A stretch of DNA of 64,000 nucleotides from Heliocybe sulcata (GCA_004369045.1 ML213511.1:1-64000); one strand, 5' to 3'; shown: positions 1-13,422, counted from the first letter of the stretch. Translations and numbers: made by a program. Notes: generated by a model not told the origin, from the letters alone.

Positions 1-540
1 GGAGACTATTCCAGCACTCGGTCTTCGGTTCGGCCTCCGGTTGCGCCACACCCCGGCCTTGTTCGTGGCTCTGGCGCTTCTCCGGACCTGCCCTAAATCA
101 GTCACGTGATCTCGCCGAACCGAAGCTCCCCCCCCCAACCCACGAGAAATCGGACAGGACATTGCACGGCATTGACATAGCCGATTTCTCGCTGTTCCTA
201 TTCCTTCTGCTGACAAGCCTGCTAGACCGTGGCAAGCCAGTCCCGTCAGAGGTATGCCATCACAACGAGTACACCTATCTATATCAGCCACCGCACAAGT
301 TAGTAAGCGCGGCCACAATTTAATGGGGCCTGTTTCTTGGCAGTAAGGACGGACGAGGCCTGCGCGACACTTGAAATTCAATCACCCGCATATCCACTAT
401 GAAACCACCAGCAAACAATATACACGTCATCACAGAATACCCAGAGGCCATATGTTATTGTGTTCTGCTCTCAAAGCTCACGCATGACCCTGCAAGCGGA
501 TGTTCCTGCCAGAATACATGCCGTCGCAGAGTGGTTGCGC
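1..540. other. Flank without a recognised gene
   Basis: No open frame here resembles a known protein and no exon chain could be built. The stretch is the 3' flank of the AA9 gene. It contains a C-rich run near 128-136 and a CACGTG palindrome at 103-108, which can be a bHLH site in fungi, but nothing ties it to a gene. Confidence 0.5.
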
Positions 541-1527
541 TCAGTTGCCGTTCCAGACAGCCGGACCCGGGATAGGGTACGACGTGAAAGAGTCTGCAGG
601 AAGGGGGAGTCAGTGAAATATGTGGGTAATGAGCGAGATAACATCGCACTGTAGACGTCGAAGACGATGCCCGGGGTAGTTGAAGTGTAGCCACCCGGGA
701 AGGAGACCAGGTAGGAAGACTCGGGAGTCTTAGTACCGGAGCCGGTGACCTGAAGTTGGAAGCAGTCCATATAGAACTGAGCACCAGGGTAAGTCTCAGC
801 CTGGTGCAGCGCGATACTGGGTAGTAACATCATGAGTGCTGTTAATAGCAGCAGAGATAGAGGACAGATACGGACATCTCGTGGCGCATGATGTACTGTC
901 CCGGGGCAAGCGAGCTCGGAATGGTGACAGTCCAGGTGCTGTTCTGGGAGGACAGAATGTCTGTCGCAGCCCACTTGCCATTCTCGTAGCCAGCCGCATC
1001 GATCTTGAACCAGATGACATCGGAGCCGGTGGGCTTGTAGCTGGTGACGGCGTCGCCGCTGGGAACCTTACCGAGGTATGTGATCACAGGTCCCTGCATT
1101 AGGTATGAATGAATGTTAAATCATGGGTTGCAGAGGAAGTTCAGAGAAGACTGACGACGTGCGAGGACGGCCAGGCGGTCCAGTGAAGAGCGATCTTGCC
1201 ACCCGCAGGCACCGAGGCGACGAGAGCAGCAGGAGAACTGCCCGACCCGCCAGAGCCATTGCACTGGATGCTATACAAACAAATATCAGTCCGCTGTTCG
1301 ATAGGGGCAGGCAAAACTTACTCCAGGAGAGTCACATCGGTGACGGGTCCGTTGCCGGGGATGGGGCGCTCGATACGTTGGGGCGCCGGCGTGGTGTACG
1401 GGTCATTGTACGGGAGATACCCACTGTACGTAGTGCCGGCAACGTTCAAGGTATCGACATAGCCGTGGGCAGACACGCCGAGGGCACAAGCGACTACGGC
1501 GAGGAGGGCTTTGGGGAACGATACCAT
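541..1527 (-). CDS. AA9 lytic polysaccharide monooxygenase, secreted
   Basis: Copper enzyme that cleaves cellulose or related beta-glucans oxidatively outside the cell. Five exons fit: 1322-1527, 1156-1270, 876-1093, 650-816 and 541-593, giving 252 residues with every junction in phase. The protein opens with a hydrophobic signal peptide ending GVSA, followed directly by HGYV, so the mature N-terminus is the His1 of the copper histidine brace. The second brace histidine lies in the WPSSH motif (exon 2), a conserved His follows in RHE (exon 3/4), and the axial Tyr lies in AQFYMDC (exon 4). The end, YPIPGPAVW, is typical of the family. There is no CBM1 module or linker, so this is a catalytic-domain-only member, of usual length. 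Family assignment is firm; C1 or C4 regioselectivity cannot be read here. Confidence 0.95.
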
Positions 1528-1602
1528 GTTGGTTGTTGCGGATGTGGACTCTGGATAAGTGACCTGAACCGGTTGAAGGGAAAGCAGGGCAACCAGTCCG
1601 TG

Positions 1603-1608
1603 TTTATA
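1603..1608 (-). promoter_or_regulatory. TATA box of the AA9 gene
   Basis: The minus strand reads TATAAA about 76 bases upstream of the AA9 start codon, a usual distance for a fungal core promoter. Confidence 0.5.
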
Positions 1609-1610
1609 TG

Positions 1611-3609
1611 AGATGAAACACAGAATTCGCGGCCTTGAGGGTGGTCTATAGATGCCGGAGCAACTTGCTGGCCCGAATACAGCAGAGCCCGCGCTATATT
1701 CACATGGTGCATGCTTTCCGGCATGAAGAGAGCTAGATTGTTGTTCTCACAAGGTTCATCCAGTGTACCGTGAGCCTCGGGTGACCGACAGGAATGACTT
1801 GATTTGATATTCCTTAGACCATGCGGTACAAGGAGTGCAGATGAAGTCATTCCCGTCGTCTACAGAAGACAGTCTCGGAAAGATGCCCCCAGCTGTCCAA
1901 AAATAGTAGGTTTCCAGGCAGGCCGGCGTTACAGAGGTAGTTTAACAGGTCCGAGCAGAGCAGTAGTCCTATCCCAAAGGGCGTGAACGATCTGTCGTCA
2001 AGGCTAGAATGATGCGAAATGGCGCGTGGACATGCCTTGACATGCACCAGACGAGTAGATGACCGCCATAGAGCTTCCTCATCCCGTGGATTATGCGAAG
2101 ATGAACCCTCTTTAGTATGTCCTGCGTCGAGAGTTCAAGAAACGCGTCCGGGAACCGAAAGTAGTTAACGAAGCTGTAACCCGCGCAAGCCTGAACGGCA
2201 TGAAGTGGTTATTGCGGCCTTTAGCTGAGCTCCTTCACTTGCGGTGTATCGGGTAAGGCAACACGGGTACTTCGGAAGGGACGACTGCAGGGTTCTGCTG
2301 AAAGCAAAACTCCGGAACATTGCGGCAATCCAAAGGGCCACGTGATTGGCTGGTTGCTTCCTCCGCCACATCTTTGTAAATATTGTTCCCATTATGTCTC
2401 TCAGGCGCAAGTCAAGTCGTGGTCGAACATTGAATGCCGTACCTTTTCCTCGCACTCAAGAAAATATGAACATGTACGCACCGTCTTCTCAATTGTCAGG
2501 CTGGCGACGGGTCGGGCACGTTTAAACACGACAGCAACGGCGTTCTCAGGCGCAATCGGGCTATCGCCGGTATCCTAGGCTGATACTATAGAGAAGGACT
2601 GACCTTTAACCATAATACGGGTCCTCGCTCAAGGTAACTCGGCGGCAGCAACCTTGGATAAACATAGGATCAACGTGTCAACAATTCCTTTCATCAAAGG
2701 TACGGGACTATTGGCAACTCGTCAAGGACAACTTCGATTGGCTGTACCGGACCCTTGACAGAGCAACAGCTCCACTCCATGTGTACGAACACGGAACGCG
2801 GCAATTGTGCATTGATAGAGTGCCTCCGCTCATCTTGCCGTCCTGCTGCACCCCCGCCCCCGTGATCCGCCTTCTTATGCGCTCTTGCGGGCCCACGGGC
2901 CGTGCAAGTCATCTCTTGACCTTCCAGCAAACAAGGTGCAGCATGCTAAAGCGTCTTCTGATGCTGGTTCACGCCGTTACCTGTAAGAAGAGACGCCATA
3001 TAGTTGAGCTCTAGAACCTGCCGGCTACAGTCTTATGATCCAACCCAGGCTCGTCGGGCTCTTCGATTATCGGTAGCCACTGTCCGGAGAGGCTTATAAT
3101 CGGTGTTGATGCCTGGTTCTCAAAACCGACGGTAAGTTTTGGCACCGACAAACGCTTGGCATCTCAGTTCGCTCTTCATTCTAAACCTATCAAAGGAATA
3201 TTCCTCCGCTCAACCGGAATCAGTGGAAATAAGATTGAATGAGCACAGACCGTAGCCATCCGAGCTTTTCGCCGTCAATATCCTTCACCTCAGTATACCG
3301 TTGGCATAGCGATGGAATGTGAAGGTACACGGGAGCATCCCACGAACCCTGATTTGACTCTTCATTTAGCGGGCTAGGTTCGAAGGAGCTGCAGGCTCTA
3401 CACGTGGCTAGGCTGATTGTTGCTTCTGAGGCCGTGCTATAGCCGTTGTTTACCGTTCGTCAGGAGGGCACGGAGGGACTTATGGCACACGATGTGATCG
3501 ATAACACCGCATAGCCCTCACTATCGGCTCCAAAGGATGCTGTGAGTGCTGCTTCAGATTGTTCATTATCTGCATCATACATCGAATCATGGACAAGCTC
3601 CGCACGAGT
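1611..3609. other. Two-kilobase intergenic stretch, nothing recognised
   Basis: Only short frames without family resemblance or a splice-compatible chain are present. It holds the AA9 promoter side and the 3' side of the Dabb gene. No repeats or inverted repeats stood out. Confidence 0.45.
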
Positions 3610-4197
3610 TCAAGAACTCAGAGCGTAGGAACCGTCCTTGAAGTCGAATACAAATGCGCTATAAATGCAGTGGCCGTATCGTCAGTTCTGATGAAGCTAA
3701 GGATATACAGATAGCTGGACGTACTCTTCGATGAGAGGGAAGACGAATTTCTATGGAATAGGTAAACTCATTTGCGGCGAGATGAGATAACAGGATAGAA
3801 CGCGCCTTGAACGCTTGATGGGAGGGGTCTACGTCGCAGTAGTAGTCGCGGGAAGCGACATCTGGGAAAGTCAGGATGAAGGTTTGCTAACGTGAAGAAC
3901 GAGAAGGCTGAGTATTGGTAGAGCTATTTCTCAAGCTTCAATGCGATATGCTTACATGCAGCCCCTTCGTCATTCCCTCGTTGCTGTTGTTGGCTCCGCC
4001 CACGAAGTTTGAGATGTACGGAGCTCCCTTGCCATTGTCAAGCTTGCACTCGTCCTTCAGAGCCTGAAACTTGCGAGACACCTCTGCATTCATCTTATTG
4101 TCAGATTACTTCGAATTTGAAGACGGTGAAGTCTACCTGGGGCAACAGATGGGTCCTTGTACTTGAATGATACGATATGAATGATGGGTCCGGACAT
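3610..4197 (-). CDS. Stress-responsive A/B barrel (Dabb) domain protein
   Basis: Small ferredoxin-fold (Dabb) protein of 114 residues. Five exons fit: 4137-4197, 3956-4083, 3806-3886, 3725-3750 and 3610-3658, 345 bases including the stop. Visible family marks are the start IIHIVSFKYK, the GGANNSNEG loop, the strand FILTF, the DPSHQAF motif and the final VFDFKDGSY. Dabb proteins form dimeric barrels; some are stress-induced and some are cyclases, and nothing here selects a substrate. The third intron uses a GC donor (GCGCGT), which is the only junction that keeps the frame between the DPSHQAF exon and the next. A 9.5-kb transposon starts 287 bases upstream of the start codon. Confidence 0.88.
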
Positions 4198-4480
4198 GGT
4201 GGCGGCGGCGTTCTCTCCTCCTCTACTCGCTGATCGTTAGAGTGATAGATAGCGATTTCACTCCTACATCACGCGTCGATGACCACGACACCGGTGATTA
4301 TTAATTCTCATCCGGAAATAGCGTGCCGAGGTGGATAGCGATCTGTAAGCAACCTTGCATCGATCATAACAAGACGAGAACCGTGACAAACAACGGTAGT
4401 GCATTTGAGGAACGAGCACACACAGTTGCCACAACACTATCTCGCGCATTAATGTGGCACACCGGCGCAGCAGTCAAAGG

Positions 4481-4483
4481 CAA
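4481..4483. repeat. Left CAA target-site duplication
   Basis: CAA directly abuts the left inverted repeat and is matched by CAA at 13949-13951 abutting the right one. Confidence 0.75.
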
Positions 4484-4535
4484 CACAGCGGGAGTTCCAC
4501 CATTTCGAACGTTGCAATATGTTGGTCGAAATGGA
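4484..4535 (+). repeat. Left terminal inverted repeat of the transposon
   Basis: Fifty-two bases starting CACAGCGGGAGTT and ending AAATGGA; 47 of 52 match the reverse complement of 13897-13948. Confidence 0.92.
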
Positions 4536-5246
4536 TTACACTCACTAAATATATAGGAGTAGCTTTTGGTGGCAGCCAATATAATTAATGAGAAGTGATG
4601 CAAATATAAAGCAATTTATTTTATTAAATTCAACATTGTATTGACATTCAATATATGGTATTTTAATGACATCAATATGTATTACAAAATATCACATCAG
4701 GCTGATGCTGTGGGAAGCTTGTCAAATCTGAGATTAAGGGAACGAGAATATGCGATAAAAAAGATAATATCTCACACCATCAGAGAAGGAAGATAAAATT
4801 AAAATATGGAAATACATTTGCAACAATCTAAAAATTGATACCAAAAGTAAAGCTATACACCTCCGTCGCTGTTGAACATATCATAGACATCGGTCGAGCA
4901 CGTCATTGAGGCCTCCCGTTGGCACCTCATTTCCGCGTCACACGCATATCGGGGAAACAAAGCATAACCGCCCTGATATTGACGTTCGCCCGTAAACATG
5001 GATGGAATGTCTCGGCAACCTTTGTGCGACGTATTGACCATGTCCCAACCACGTTATGCTAGAGCCTTGTACAGTCATCCGAGCATTCAATAATGAATAA
5101 ATCAGCTTTAATTGTGCATAGCAGACATCGTCAAACTGCTTTGCAAACCAGTGTTCTTGTACTCATCGGAGGGTATATATAGACAATAGACCACGCTACG
5201 CAGGTGCCATTACCAGATAGCTGCGACGAAATGAACCATGGGGAGA
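4536..5246. other. Left subterminal region of the transposon
   Basis: AT-rich at 4550-4860 compared with the rest of the window, with no coding frame of note. It carries no visible copies of the 11-bp repeat found at the other end of the element, so the two ends are asymmetric. Confidence 0.5.
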
Positions 5247-6978
5247 TCACTCGACTGCATCGCCGACTGCATCGGCGAGCTTGTCATCCACCGCAAAGCG
5301 TGCCACGGCCTCTTCCATGTTTCTCTGGGTCTGCGATATCTCCATGTTACTGTAGACCGCCCTTGTCAGCTCTCCGGAGTTCAGAGGGTACTTCACAGTA
5401 TCTTGCTTCAGGAGGTTTGCAAAGAAGCTACATATGTGCAAATCTTTTGGTCAGACCATTAATCTCAGTAAACAGGGCATGTGATTAACGTACGTCGTCT
5501 CCTCCAATGCTCGAGCAACCTTATCCATGTCCTTGAACATCTTCCTGATTTTCACCAGCTCGTCATCCACAAAGTCCCACAGTGATCGCTTCTTCTTTAC
5601 GGCCGCGGTCAGGCTGCTGTATTGTGTAGCACAGTTCCGCTGTCAATGCAAGTGACAGACCAGTCAGCCTGACCGAGTACTAGTGACACTGATGGACGGG
5701 AATGACATACCAGAAATGCGAAGCGACCCCAGTGTTCTCTCTTAGCGTGGATGCCATAAACCATGAGATCGCTGACGAGCGTATAGATATCATCGCAATT
5801 CTTGATTGATAGATCCAACTCCAGGTCATACGGACATGAACCGATGTAAGGGTACGTCAGCATGATCGTCCTTTTCATATCAGACACGCGCGTACCTTGT
5901 CCTTCATGCGAGCCCGTTGTTGCGTAAGCTCATGGCTAACCGAGGCCACGAATAGTTTCCAGTCAACTGGATCCGTCTCCACTGACGGTGGCAGAAGGAC
6001 GAGCTCAACGTTCCTCTTGAAATGGGCCTGTCCCTCGCATACATCAATCGCAAATCATGATGATGACAGCGACATACGTACCACCATCTGGTCAGTCATC
6101 CCAGTTACATATGCTCGCACATTCGGGGCGAGCAGGGCAGCCGCAAGATGCATTCGCAAGCGGGTCTGACAATACAAGGTAATTGTCTTGGTTACTTGTT
6201 ATCGATCCAGACACTCAAGACTCACCACAAAATCAGGATGCCGGGAATAGAACTTGAAGAATCGCTTGATAAGTTCCATTTCATTTTGGATCAAATGAAG
6301 CTTAAGTTCGATGAGCATTTCGGCGGTGCTCAGCTGAATGATCCAGAGCAGAAGTGAGTGATGGTGTTGTATGACTGCTATTAACGAGTTGTCACGCACC
6401 TCAGAGAAGTCCAAGAGACTCTGCATATGTGCCTGCGACAATTGAGACTGGTCCCCACGTTGCTGTGCATAGACACGCAATTGGTGGGTTGGCGAGCGAA
6501 CACGCGTACCATCATGCGAGCTATCTTCATCATCATGTCTTCTTCGCACTAATAACCCAGCCATAGCACTTGTCGATAAGCCATCTCCAGATGCAGTCAA
6601 TGCGGCGTCGGAGCCACTCCCCACACCCCAAAGTGAGTTTGTTCCATCAAACAGATTGCTGTGATATCGCTGAGTGGCCTCCGAGCTAGAACTGCCCTTT
6701 TGGCTGGAGAAAGAGCTGTCACTGGCCATGTTACCGATCTGTGATCCTGGACTCATCCTGTCAACAGGCTGACCCAGAACATAAGGGCTACTAGCTGACG
6801 ACGCAGGGAAACCTTGGTCACCCTCGAGTCCTGGACTCTGCAACGAGAACACCTGGGCATGAGAGCCAGCACCCATTCCAGTTGGTAAGCTCAACTGTGT
6901 CTGCGCCAATGGCTGTGGAGCAGCAGGTACTGACAGCCCAAACTGGCGGAACACCTCGTCACGAATCTCGGTGGACAT
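5247..6978 (-). CDS. Second protein of the transposon, unknown function
   Basis: Not a recognised domain. From memory, similar proteins sit beside the same transposase-like family in other Agaricomycetes; this is a recollection, not a search. The chosen start, 6978, gives MSTEIRDEVFRQFG after a GTG-led open stretch that is unlikely to be coding. The first large exon (about 6350-6978) is Ser/Gln/Pro-rich and looks disordered. Later exons (about 6060-6340, 5600-5890 and 5247-5580) are helical with many charged residues and end FAVDDKLADAVGDAVE. Lying downstream of the transposase on the same strand, inside the inverted repeats, it may help transposition, for example as a DNA-binding partner. 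Exon edges are approximate. Confidence 0.55.
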
Positions 6979-7214
6979 CCAAGTGCTGCACGATGGCGAC
7001 GATGGTGAGGAAGTGGACAAGTGCTGCAAGAGAAAATTGACTTGAGAGCACCGCTCATCCCGATCACTGCGCACGTGCGGGTCCCTTCAACAATGGTGAG
7101 CTGCTTGTCTCAGTGGCTGAAATACACTCCTGAATCCACTGCGCCCATAAGCTCTTTATTCGCAGGACAGATACCGTCAAATATATACAGGAACAGGATC
7201 AACAGCCAGATCTT

Positions 7215-10200
7215 CTATCCCGGGAATATATCCCGAAGCTCTGCCTCTCGTCTTGCAGATGCCTCTGGATCGGCAGCAGCCCGACGTCTCTTCCTCCCAG
7301 GTTGGACTGCTGACACGGTCAGCAGGCTGCTTGCCTCAGCAGGTACACCTGAAATCAATGCCTCCCCCGCTACATGTCTGGGTGTAACAGTTGCGTTCAC
7401 AGCTGCTGTGCTTGGAGGCTTCCCTTTCCCTCGACCCCGTGCTACCTGAGTCACAGAGCGACGCCCTCTTGGACCTCGCATGCCAACCCTGAGCTCGCCT
7501 TGAACTGCAGCTTCCTCTGTTACGGCATTCGTTCCTGCTTGTAGAGGCTGGAGATCCTCTCGCACCAGCACTGGTTCCTCGTGCAGCTCGTCTCCATCTC
7601 TGTCGCCATCATCAAGCATCCCCAGTGCAGAAGCAGCTAAACGAGCCGTCTCTGCTTGTTTCCGTATCGCCGCGTCTTTCGCGAGTTTCTTCTGAAGCTT
7701 GTCATCTCGGAGGGATGCAGCGGCGGCACGGTGTAGCGAGTTACGGTCAGTGAACAAAGGTGGTCTTTGCCATAGATCAGGCGGCACGGCCGCTCGTAGC
7801 AAAGCATTGTTGTGTAGACTGTAGATATTTACCAAGAAATATGGATATTCAGAGTGTTCGACCACAGCTTTCGTCCGAGTTGTTTCCTCACGCTCCTGAC
7901 GGACATGCAAAGAATTTGAAGCCTTGCAGGAGCCTCGCCAACAGTCATGCTGCACATTGACAACTGCACGGACTCTCTGGCGCAATTTATCAGCAGTTAG
8001 ATTGGACACCAGGCTGACAGAAGTACGAACCTGCAAACCCACAGTCGTGATGTTCCCAGTACAGCGGATCACGGGTAAGTGTAGTGTAGGGTGGACTTGA
8101 GACTCGATTGTGGACTCCTCGATGACAACACAGGATCCCAAGTTCTTATCAGCCGCAGAGAGAATCTCTTGGACACGTGCAAAGCGCAAAGGTGCAGAAT
8201 TGCTGGTTTCCTGCCCCTGGATAAGCTTGATTAAAAGAATACGGACATTATATAGATGGACAGTAGCTTACCTGATCATATTCGACGAGAACTTCATCAC
8301 CATTACTGGCAATGTCGCCATTGAGCGTCACGAATGATTTTGCAAGATTCCAGCTCCCTGGTGGAGGGCGAGAGATTACATCTCCTACGGCACGGTATGT
8401 GGTGGTATCCTCCCACGACAGCGGTGGAGGGCGGACTCGCATGGACTTGGGCAGCGGAAATAGTGTTGTAGTACTGGGTTGTTGGGGTGAAGAGATTGCA
8501 ACTCCCAAGAGAGTCGCATCTTGAGCATTATTACGGATATGCTCAAGGACATTGTGCCCTGTGCAGACCCATCACTGTGACCTGTGATTGAACCAATAGC
8601 CACCAGTGACAATGTGGCGGCAGCGCTCCAACTGCGCGAAGGTTGCAGCGATATTGCGGCTCGGAGCTTGGCGGTTACTGTGGATGGAGCAGAGTCGGAA
8701 AACACGGTTGAACTTCTCATATCGTTCCGTAGAGAAAAGTACTGCTGGACCGAAGCGACGGACGTCGTCCATAATGTGTGAAAGTATATGTGGTTTAGCC
8801 TTGTTCGTCAGCAATGCTGGACTGCAGCTCGCCACGGAGTCCAAGACATCATCAATTGTACTGCGTAAGCGATCCTATTTTCAACTGTCAGTCCTCGTGT
8901 TGCTGTAGACTTCGCAGTGGACGTACGAGATGGACCTTGAGATCCACAATATCTGTTTCCCAGATCAATGTTGTAAGATGGCCGATTGAATCCCACGCAT
9001 TCTGCAGCTTAGGTTCAACAAGACCAGCGATGGCAAATGTAGTGACCTGACTGATGGTCTTGAAGTGTTTGCCAATAAGACCGCCCGAATATCGACACAT
9101 ATAATCTGCCATTATGTTCGGGATGTTGAGACCAGTCTGGTTGATTGAATTGAGCCGAGCCTGGAACTCATGGAACTGGCCTTGCTTCTCCAGGACCCAG
9201 ACAGTTTGTCCCCAGAAGTATTTGACAATACCAAGAAGGTGGGTATGTAGTGGCTCCACAGGCGTATCCTTATGTACATCGAAACCTGGCCAAGGGGTTA
9301 GGGTTCAGATCCGACCGCTATATGGAGCAAAATTGCATGGACACACCGTCAAGCAGAAGGAGCGGATTCATGGTGGGTAGATCCTTGTACTTCTTCAACT
9401 CGTCGGTGAGTATAGCATTGACATCCTCCGGAGACAACGCTTTGCGCAGGTCTGTTCCACGTTGCATCACTTTCCCGAGTTGGATTAGTCGAGAAATGAT
9501 TGGCGTTGCGAAGGAGTCCTTCACGCCAGTGGATGTGACTGCATCCTTCAGGCCTTTCTCTGCACCTGCCCGCGTAGCCATGATCATGTGCGATAATATA
9601 GCATTACGAGTTTCTTCGGCCTTACGATGGAGCCCGGGCTTTCGAAACCATGTCAAAAGGTGTAAAAGCTGACCAGATTGCGACGCACGTATAGCAAAGT
9701 CGGGTAGCCTTCATCTGATTCCTTAAACTCCTTTGGTCCACCGACATGACAGCGACGGCAGAAGTGGTTGCCATTGAGGCCGACATGGCTTGCTACCTCA
9801 GCTTGCATAGGATTATCGCCCGGGACGAAGAGAAGCCACGGTCGAATGAGAATATGCCGCTGGCGCACTGAATCCCAGGTTTTGATCGGTTCCTTGCTCC
9901 TTGTACGTCTGTTTGATGGCAAATTGCATGAACGTGAGAGCTGAAACCGACGAGAGTGCACTTACTGAAGTGTTTCGCAAACAGCTTGTATGATCTCCAT
10001 CGGAGATGCATACGGAGATGTGGCCACAAATTTCGTGTTGATCTCCTTCTCGACTGCTGAGCGCGGCAGCCCACCATTGGACATGTAGCACGAGTAGTGT
10101 ACATTCCATTGTTTTGTACTATTACCTGATACATCATCGATAAATACCACAATTGGGGGGCATTCCCATTCGAGGCCGTTGGCTGTTGCACGGTCAGGAT

Positions 10201-12791
10201 TCGGCATCTGCGCGGCGTACAATTGAGATGATTCTGTCCACAAATACTCTCTCAATATCATGCTGCATGCATAGATGCTCAGCTTACCTGCAAATATACC
10301 CTGTCCAGCATAACTCGCCTCGATTTCGGGCCAGTTTCGCTCGAAAAGGTCACACTGCTTGATTGACTTGTTGTCCGCTACGACAAGACCCTCCTGAATG
10401 CAAGCGTAATGGATTAGGTTGCTCTACAAGCAGCGCAGAGCGACTTACGGATGACGGAACAACGTCATGCCCTACTGCAAGCATTTTCCCCGCATGCTCA
10501 AAGAAACGTGTCGGAATGAACCAACTGCCATCATGGCATCTTGTCAATTCTTTCACGTAAAAGTCTGTGTTGCCGAGACGGATCATGGGAGTGAGGACGT
10601 GGTCGGGAGCATCACATAACCATTTCTCGGCCTGCCAGACTTCTGAAACCGCATTGGGTGTGTATTCCGGATATGCATGGATCAGCCGGCGGGTTTCCGG
10701 ATGGGCATAGTCCTGTATGCGGCATGATCCTCCGAAGTTATTAATGATTCATATGAGACATACCTTCGCAACGGCTTTGGTGACCTTGTTCATGTAAAAG
10801 ATATTGCCAGACGCACTCCTGACCTTAACAGTCGGATTGCCGAGCACTTCAAGGCCATCTGACTGGAATTTGTGCAGTGCGTGCAGGCTAGGTATGTTCT
10901 TCGCGCCAAGATCTCGTGCCCACGTCAGGACCGCCTGTTGCTGTGCTCGAGAGAACCGCAAGCGGGGAGAGCTGAATAGGATGTCGGTCTTCATCATCTA
11001 GAGCAGACAGTGAGGTGAACGCTACGAAATGGAGGGCCAGTGATACTCACAGCTTTGTTAGGATAAGGAAAGAAATTCGACGTCATGTCTCCTCCACCGA
11101 AGTAAGTCTCCGCGATCTCTTGAGCAGTCAATGCATCGGTTCCGGAGTCTGATAAGAGCATTCAATGTACTGAGCCAAGACATGCTGGATTATACTCACC
11201 TGCATGGAGCAGGTCATCCTCATCTTCCGGAAAGAGCCCATCTGGTAGTGGTGCTTCATCGTCTCCTTGCCACCCACCGACTGCAGCTTCAAAGAGCGAT
11301 ACACCAGACAGTGCCTCCTCGAGTGATTCGGCCAGATGGTTGTGGATGTCGCTGCCCGCAGTGAAGGCGACCTCTCCCGAAATTGCTGCCTGCATTTCCT
11401 CAGACAGTGGCAAGAGGTCAGCCGGGTTTGTACCCCTGTCTGTATCGGAGGCCATATTGATCCAGTCATCCCCCAGATCGGGCACATCCTCTATGGTAAC
11501 TGTATATTGCTTCTGCTGTCGGTGGCGTTCTGACTCAGTGCGCTCAGTCTCCAATCGGTCCATACGGATTCCGAGTCGGGTTTGATGGCTCTGCTGCTTC
11601 TCGTGGCCAGGTAGGGATTTGACAGCTGTCCATCCTTTGCCTATCGAAGCGGGTCCGCTGGTGCAGATGAGACATCGTCCAAATTTGCCGTCGATTTCGA
11701 AGTCTGGTCAGGGGGAAGACGTCATCCGACATATTCATACTTTCAATGCGAGGAAATGAGCTATGTGTTATGCTTACCTTCAGGTCGTTGCAAGTTGGCC
11801 ATCATGGATAAAGACAGGATCGTTAGTGGCGACCGGCATGCCAGATACCAAAGTGCGCAAGCCTCGGAGGTACCGGTATCCGGGTGGCGGAGTTGACCCT
11901 CAGACTCACTCAAGAGCTGTCTATCTTCCAGAATTGCACAGGAACACATTCAAAGGAGTCGGTCTGATACATGATTTCTATATTAATTTTGGTATCCTCC
12001 TGAGGTGGGCAGCAGGACCATATTCTCCTTCTTGATGGGAGATGCTCTTGCTATCGTCCTCCTCCTGACTGGAGAAGGGCTAAGGAACTCCTGCTGGGAT
12101 TGCTCCTCAAGGGGCACCTCTGCACCGCAAGCCTCAAGAGCAGAGACCAGGGCATTTGCCCTGGCCATCTCAGTATGCCACATGGTCCGATAATACCAGG
12201 CCAACTGACTCTCCTCCGCCAAGGCTTTCTCCGATACTTTGAGTTCGTCTGTGAGCTTCGAGACCTTCTTCTCAAGTTCTTGACACTTGGCGCATGCGGT
12301 AGACTCGGAGGGTGAACCGAACGGTGCAGATGCTAAAACATGGCCGTGATGTGATAAGCGGATGCAAGGAGTGGTGGAGAAGCAGATATTTACCGGTAAG
12401 AGGGGCTGCGATGCTATCTACTGCCTCGAGCTTGATGGGAGTGGAAGGGGCGAAGGCTGCACCGAAGAACGAAGGCAAGTTAGTGACAACTGATACTAAA
12501 CAAAATCCAGGTCACGTACGTTGCGGCGAGCGATTGAGCGCGGCTAGATACTGAGAATCTGTCGTCTGCGAGTCCAGTGCACCCCCGAGTCCGAACTGAC
12601 TTGTGAGGCAAGGCGACTATTTCAGCGGAGTGCGCGATATGTTAATCAAACTGTCGATTCACTCACTGAGCTGTGAGAATGGTGGATGTCTGGCCTGCTG
12701 AGCGACGTGGCCTCTTGTGCGCCAGTGGAGATGTGCTGTCACTATCATCGCAGGTCTGGGTAGGCGCGTACTCTCCTTGGGATTCTCGCAT
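7215..12791 (-). CDS. Transposase-like protein of the CACTA/CMC-like element
   Basis: Long multi-exon gene starting at the ATG at 12791 (MRESQGEYAPTQ). In order the exons encode a disordered start, a coiled coil near 12050-12290, a small Cys/His cluster (CLIC, then H-x5-H) near 11600-11700, and an acidic stretch. The large conserved core follows, with FIDDVSGN (about 10120), GDNPMQAE and NHFCRRCHVGG (about 9740-9820), MEPLHTHLLGIVKYFWG (about 9240) and IHSNRQAPSR (about 8660). The tail is basic and Arg-rich. The core belongs to a large uncharacterised Agaricomycete repeat-borne family. The conserved acidic residues could be a DDE-type site, but I cannot align them. An in-frame TGA at 8572-8574, just after the conserved GGYWF motif, is not removed by any plausible intron, so this copy is probably defective. 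Confidence 0.72.
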
Positions 12792-13169
12792 GGCCGTCTC
12801 AACGCGAGATTATAGGCAATGACTGGGCCGTGTCGTGTCGCCGTGTTGTGTCGTGTTGCGTCGAGTGTTCGCGTCTCAGGTCAGCCAGAAAGACAGAGGC
12901 ATGTATTATATAAGGAGCTGATGCACCACAAGTCCAGATGAATATTAAGGACGAGATACGGACATTTGCAGTCAGACATTGAGTACATGTTTGGTACATG
13001 CGATGGCGAGGTGCATCCGACATCGAAACCAGGACCAGTACGAACATTGATCGAACGTCGGTCGGACATGCCGGCCGTGTGTCTCACGGCCTTAATTCAA
13101 GGTAAGCTAACTCAGACCTGGCATAAACAATTGAGACACTCGGTGGTGTAGCCGGACGTCTAAAGGTAT

Positions 13170-13262
13170 TGCCCCGGTTATTGCCCATTGCTGACCCGAT
13201 CACTGGGCAATAACTGGGCAAAGGCTGCCCGGTACCGGCACAGCCACCACCCGATAAATGCC
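13170..13262. repeat. Subterminal inverted words GCCCRGTA/TACTGGGC type
   Basis: Short words such as TTGCCCA, CTGGGCAATA, ACTGGGCAAA and GCCCGGTA lie in both orientations here, related to the 11-bp array further right. They are likely transposase-contact or structure-forming subterminal sites. Confidence 0.45.
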
Positions 13263-13422
13263 CCGGTACACATTGTGGGGTGTATGAGCTGCACTCCGGC
13301 AATATTGTGCGCAGGTTCCTGCCAGATGTGGTGCAGCTACACCACAGGGTAGTGAATAAAACAGTCACTCTTTACAGTATAAACTCTTATGTGCCCTCTC
13401 ATGTGCATGAACCCTTATCAGG

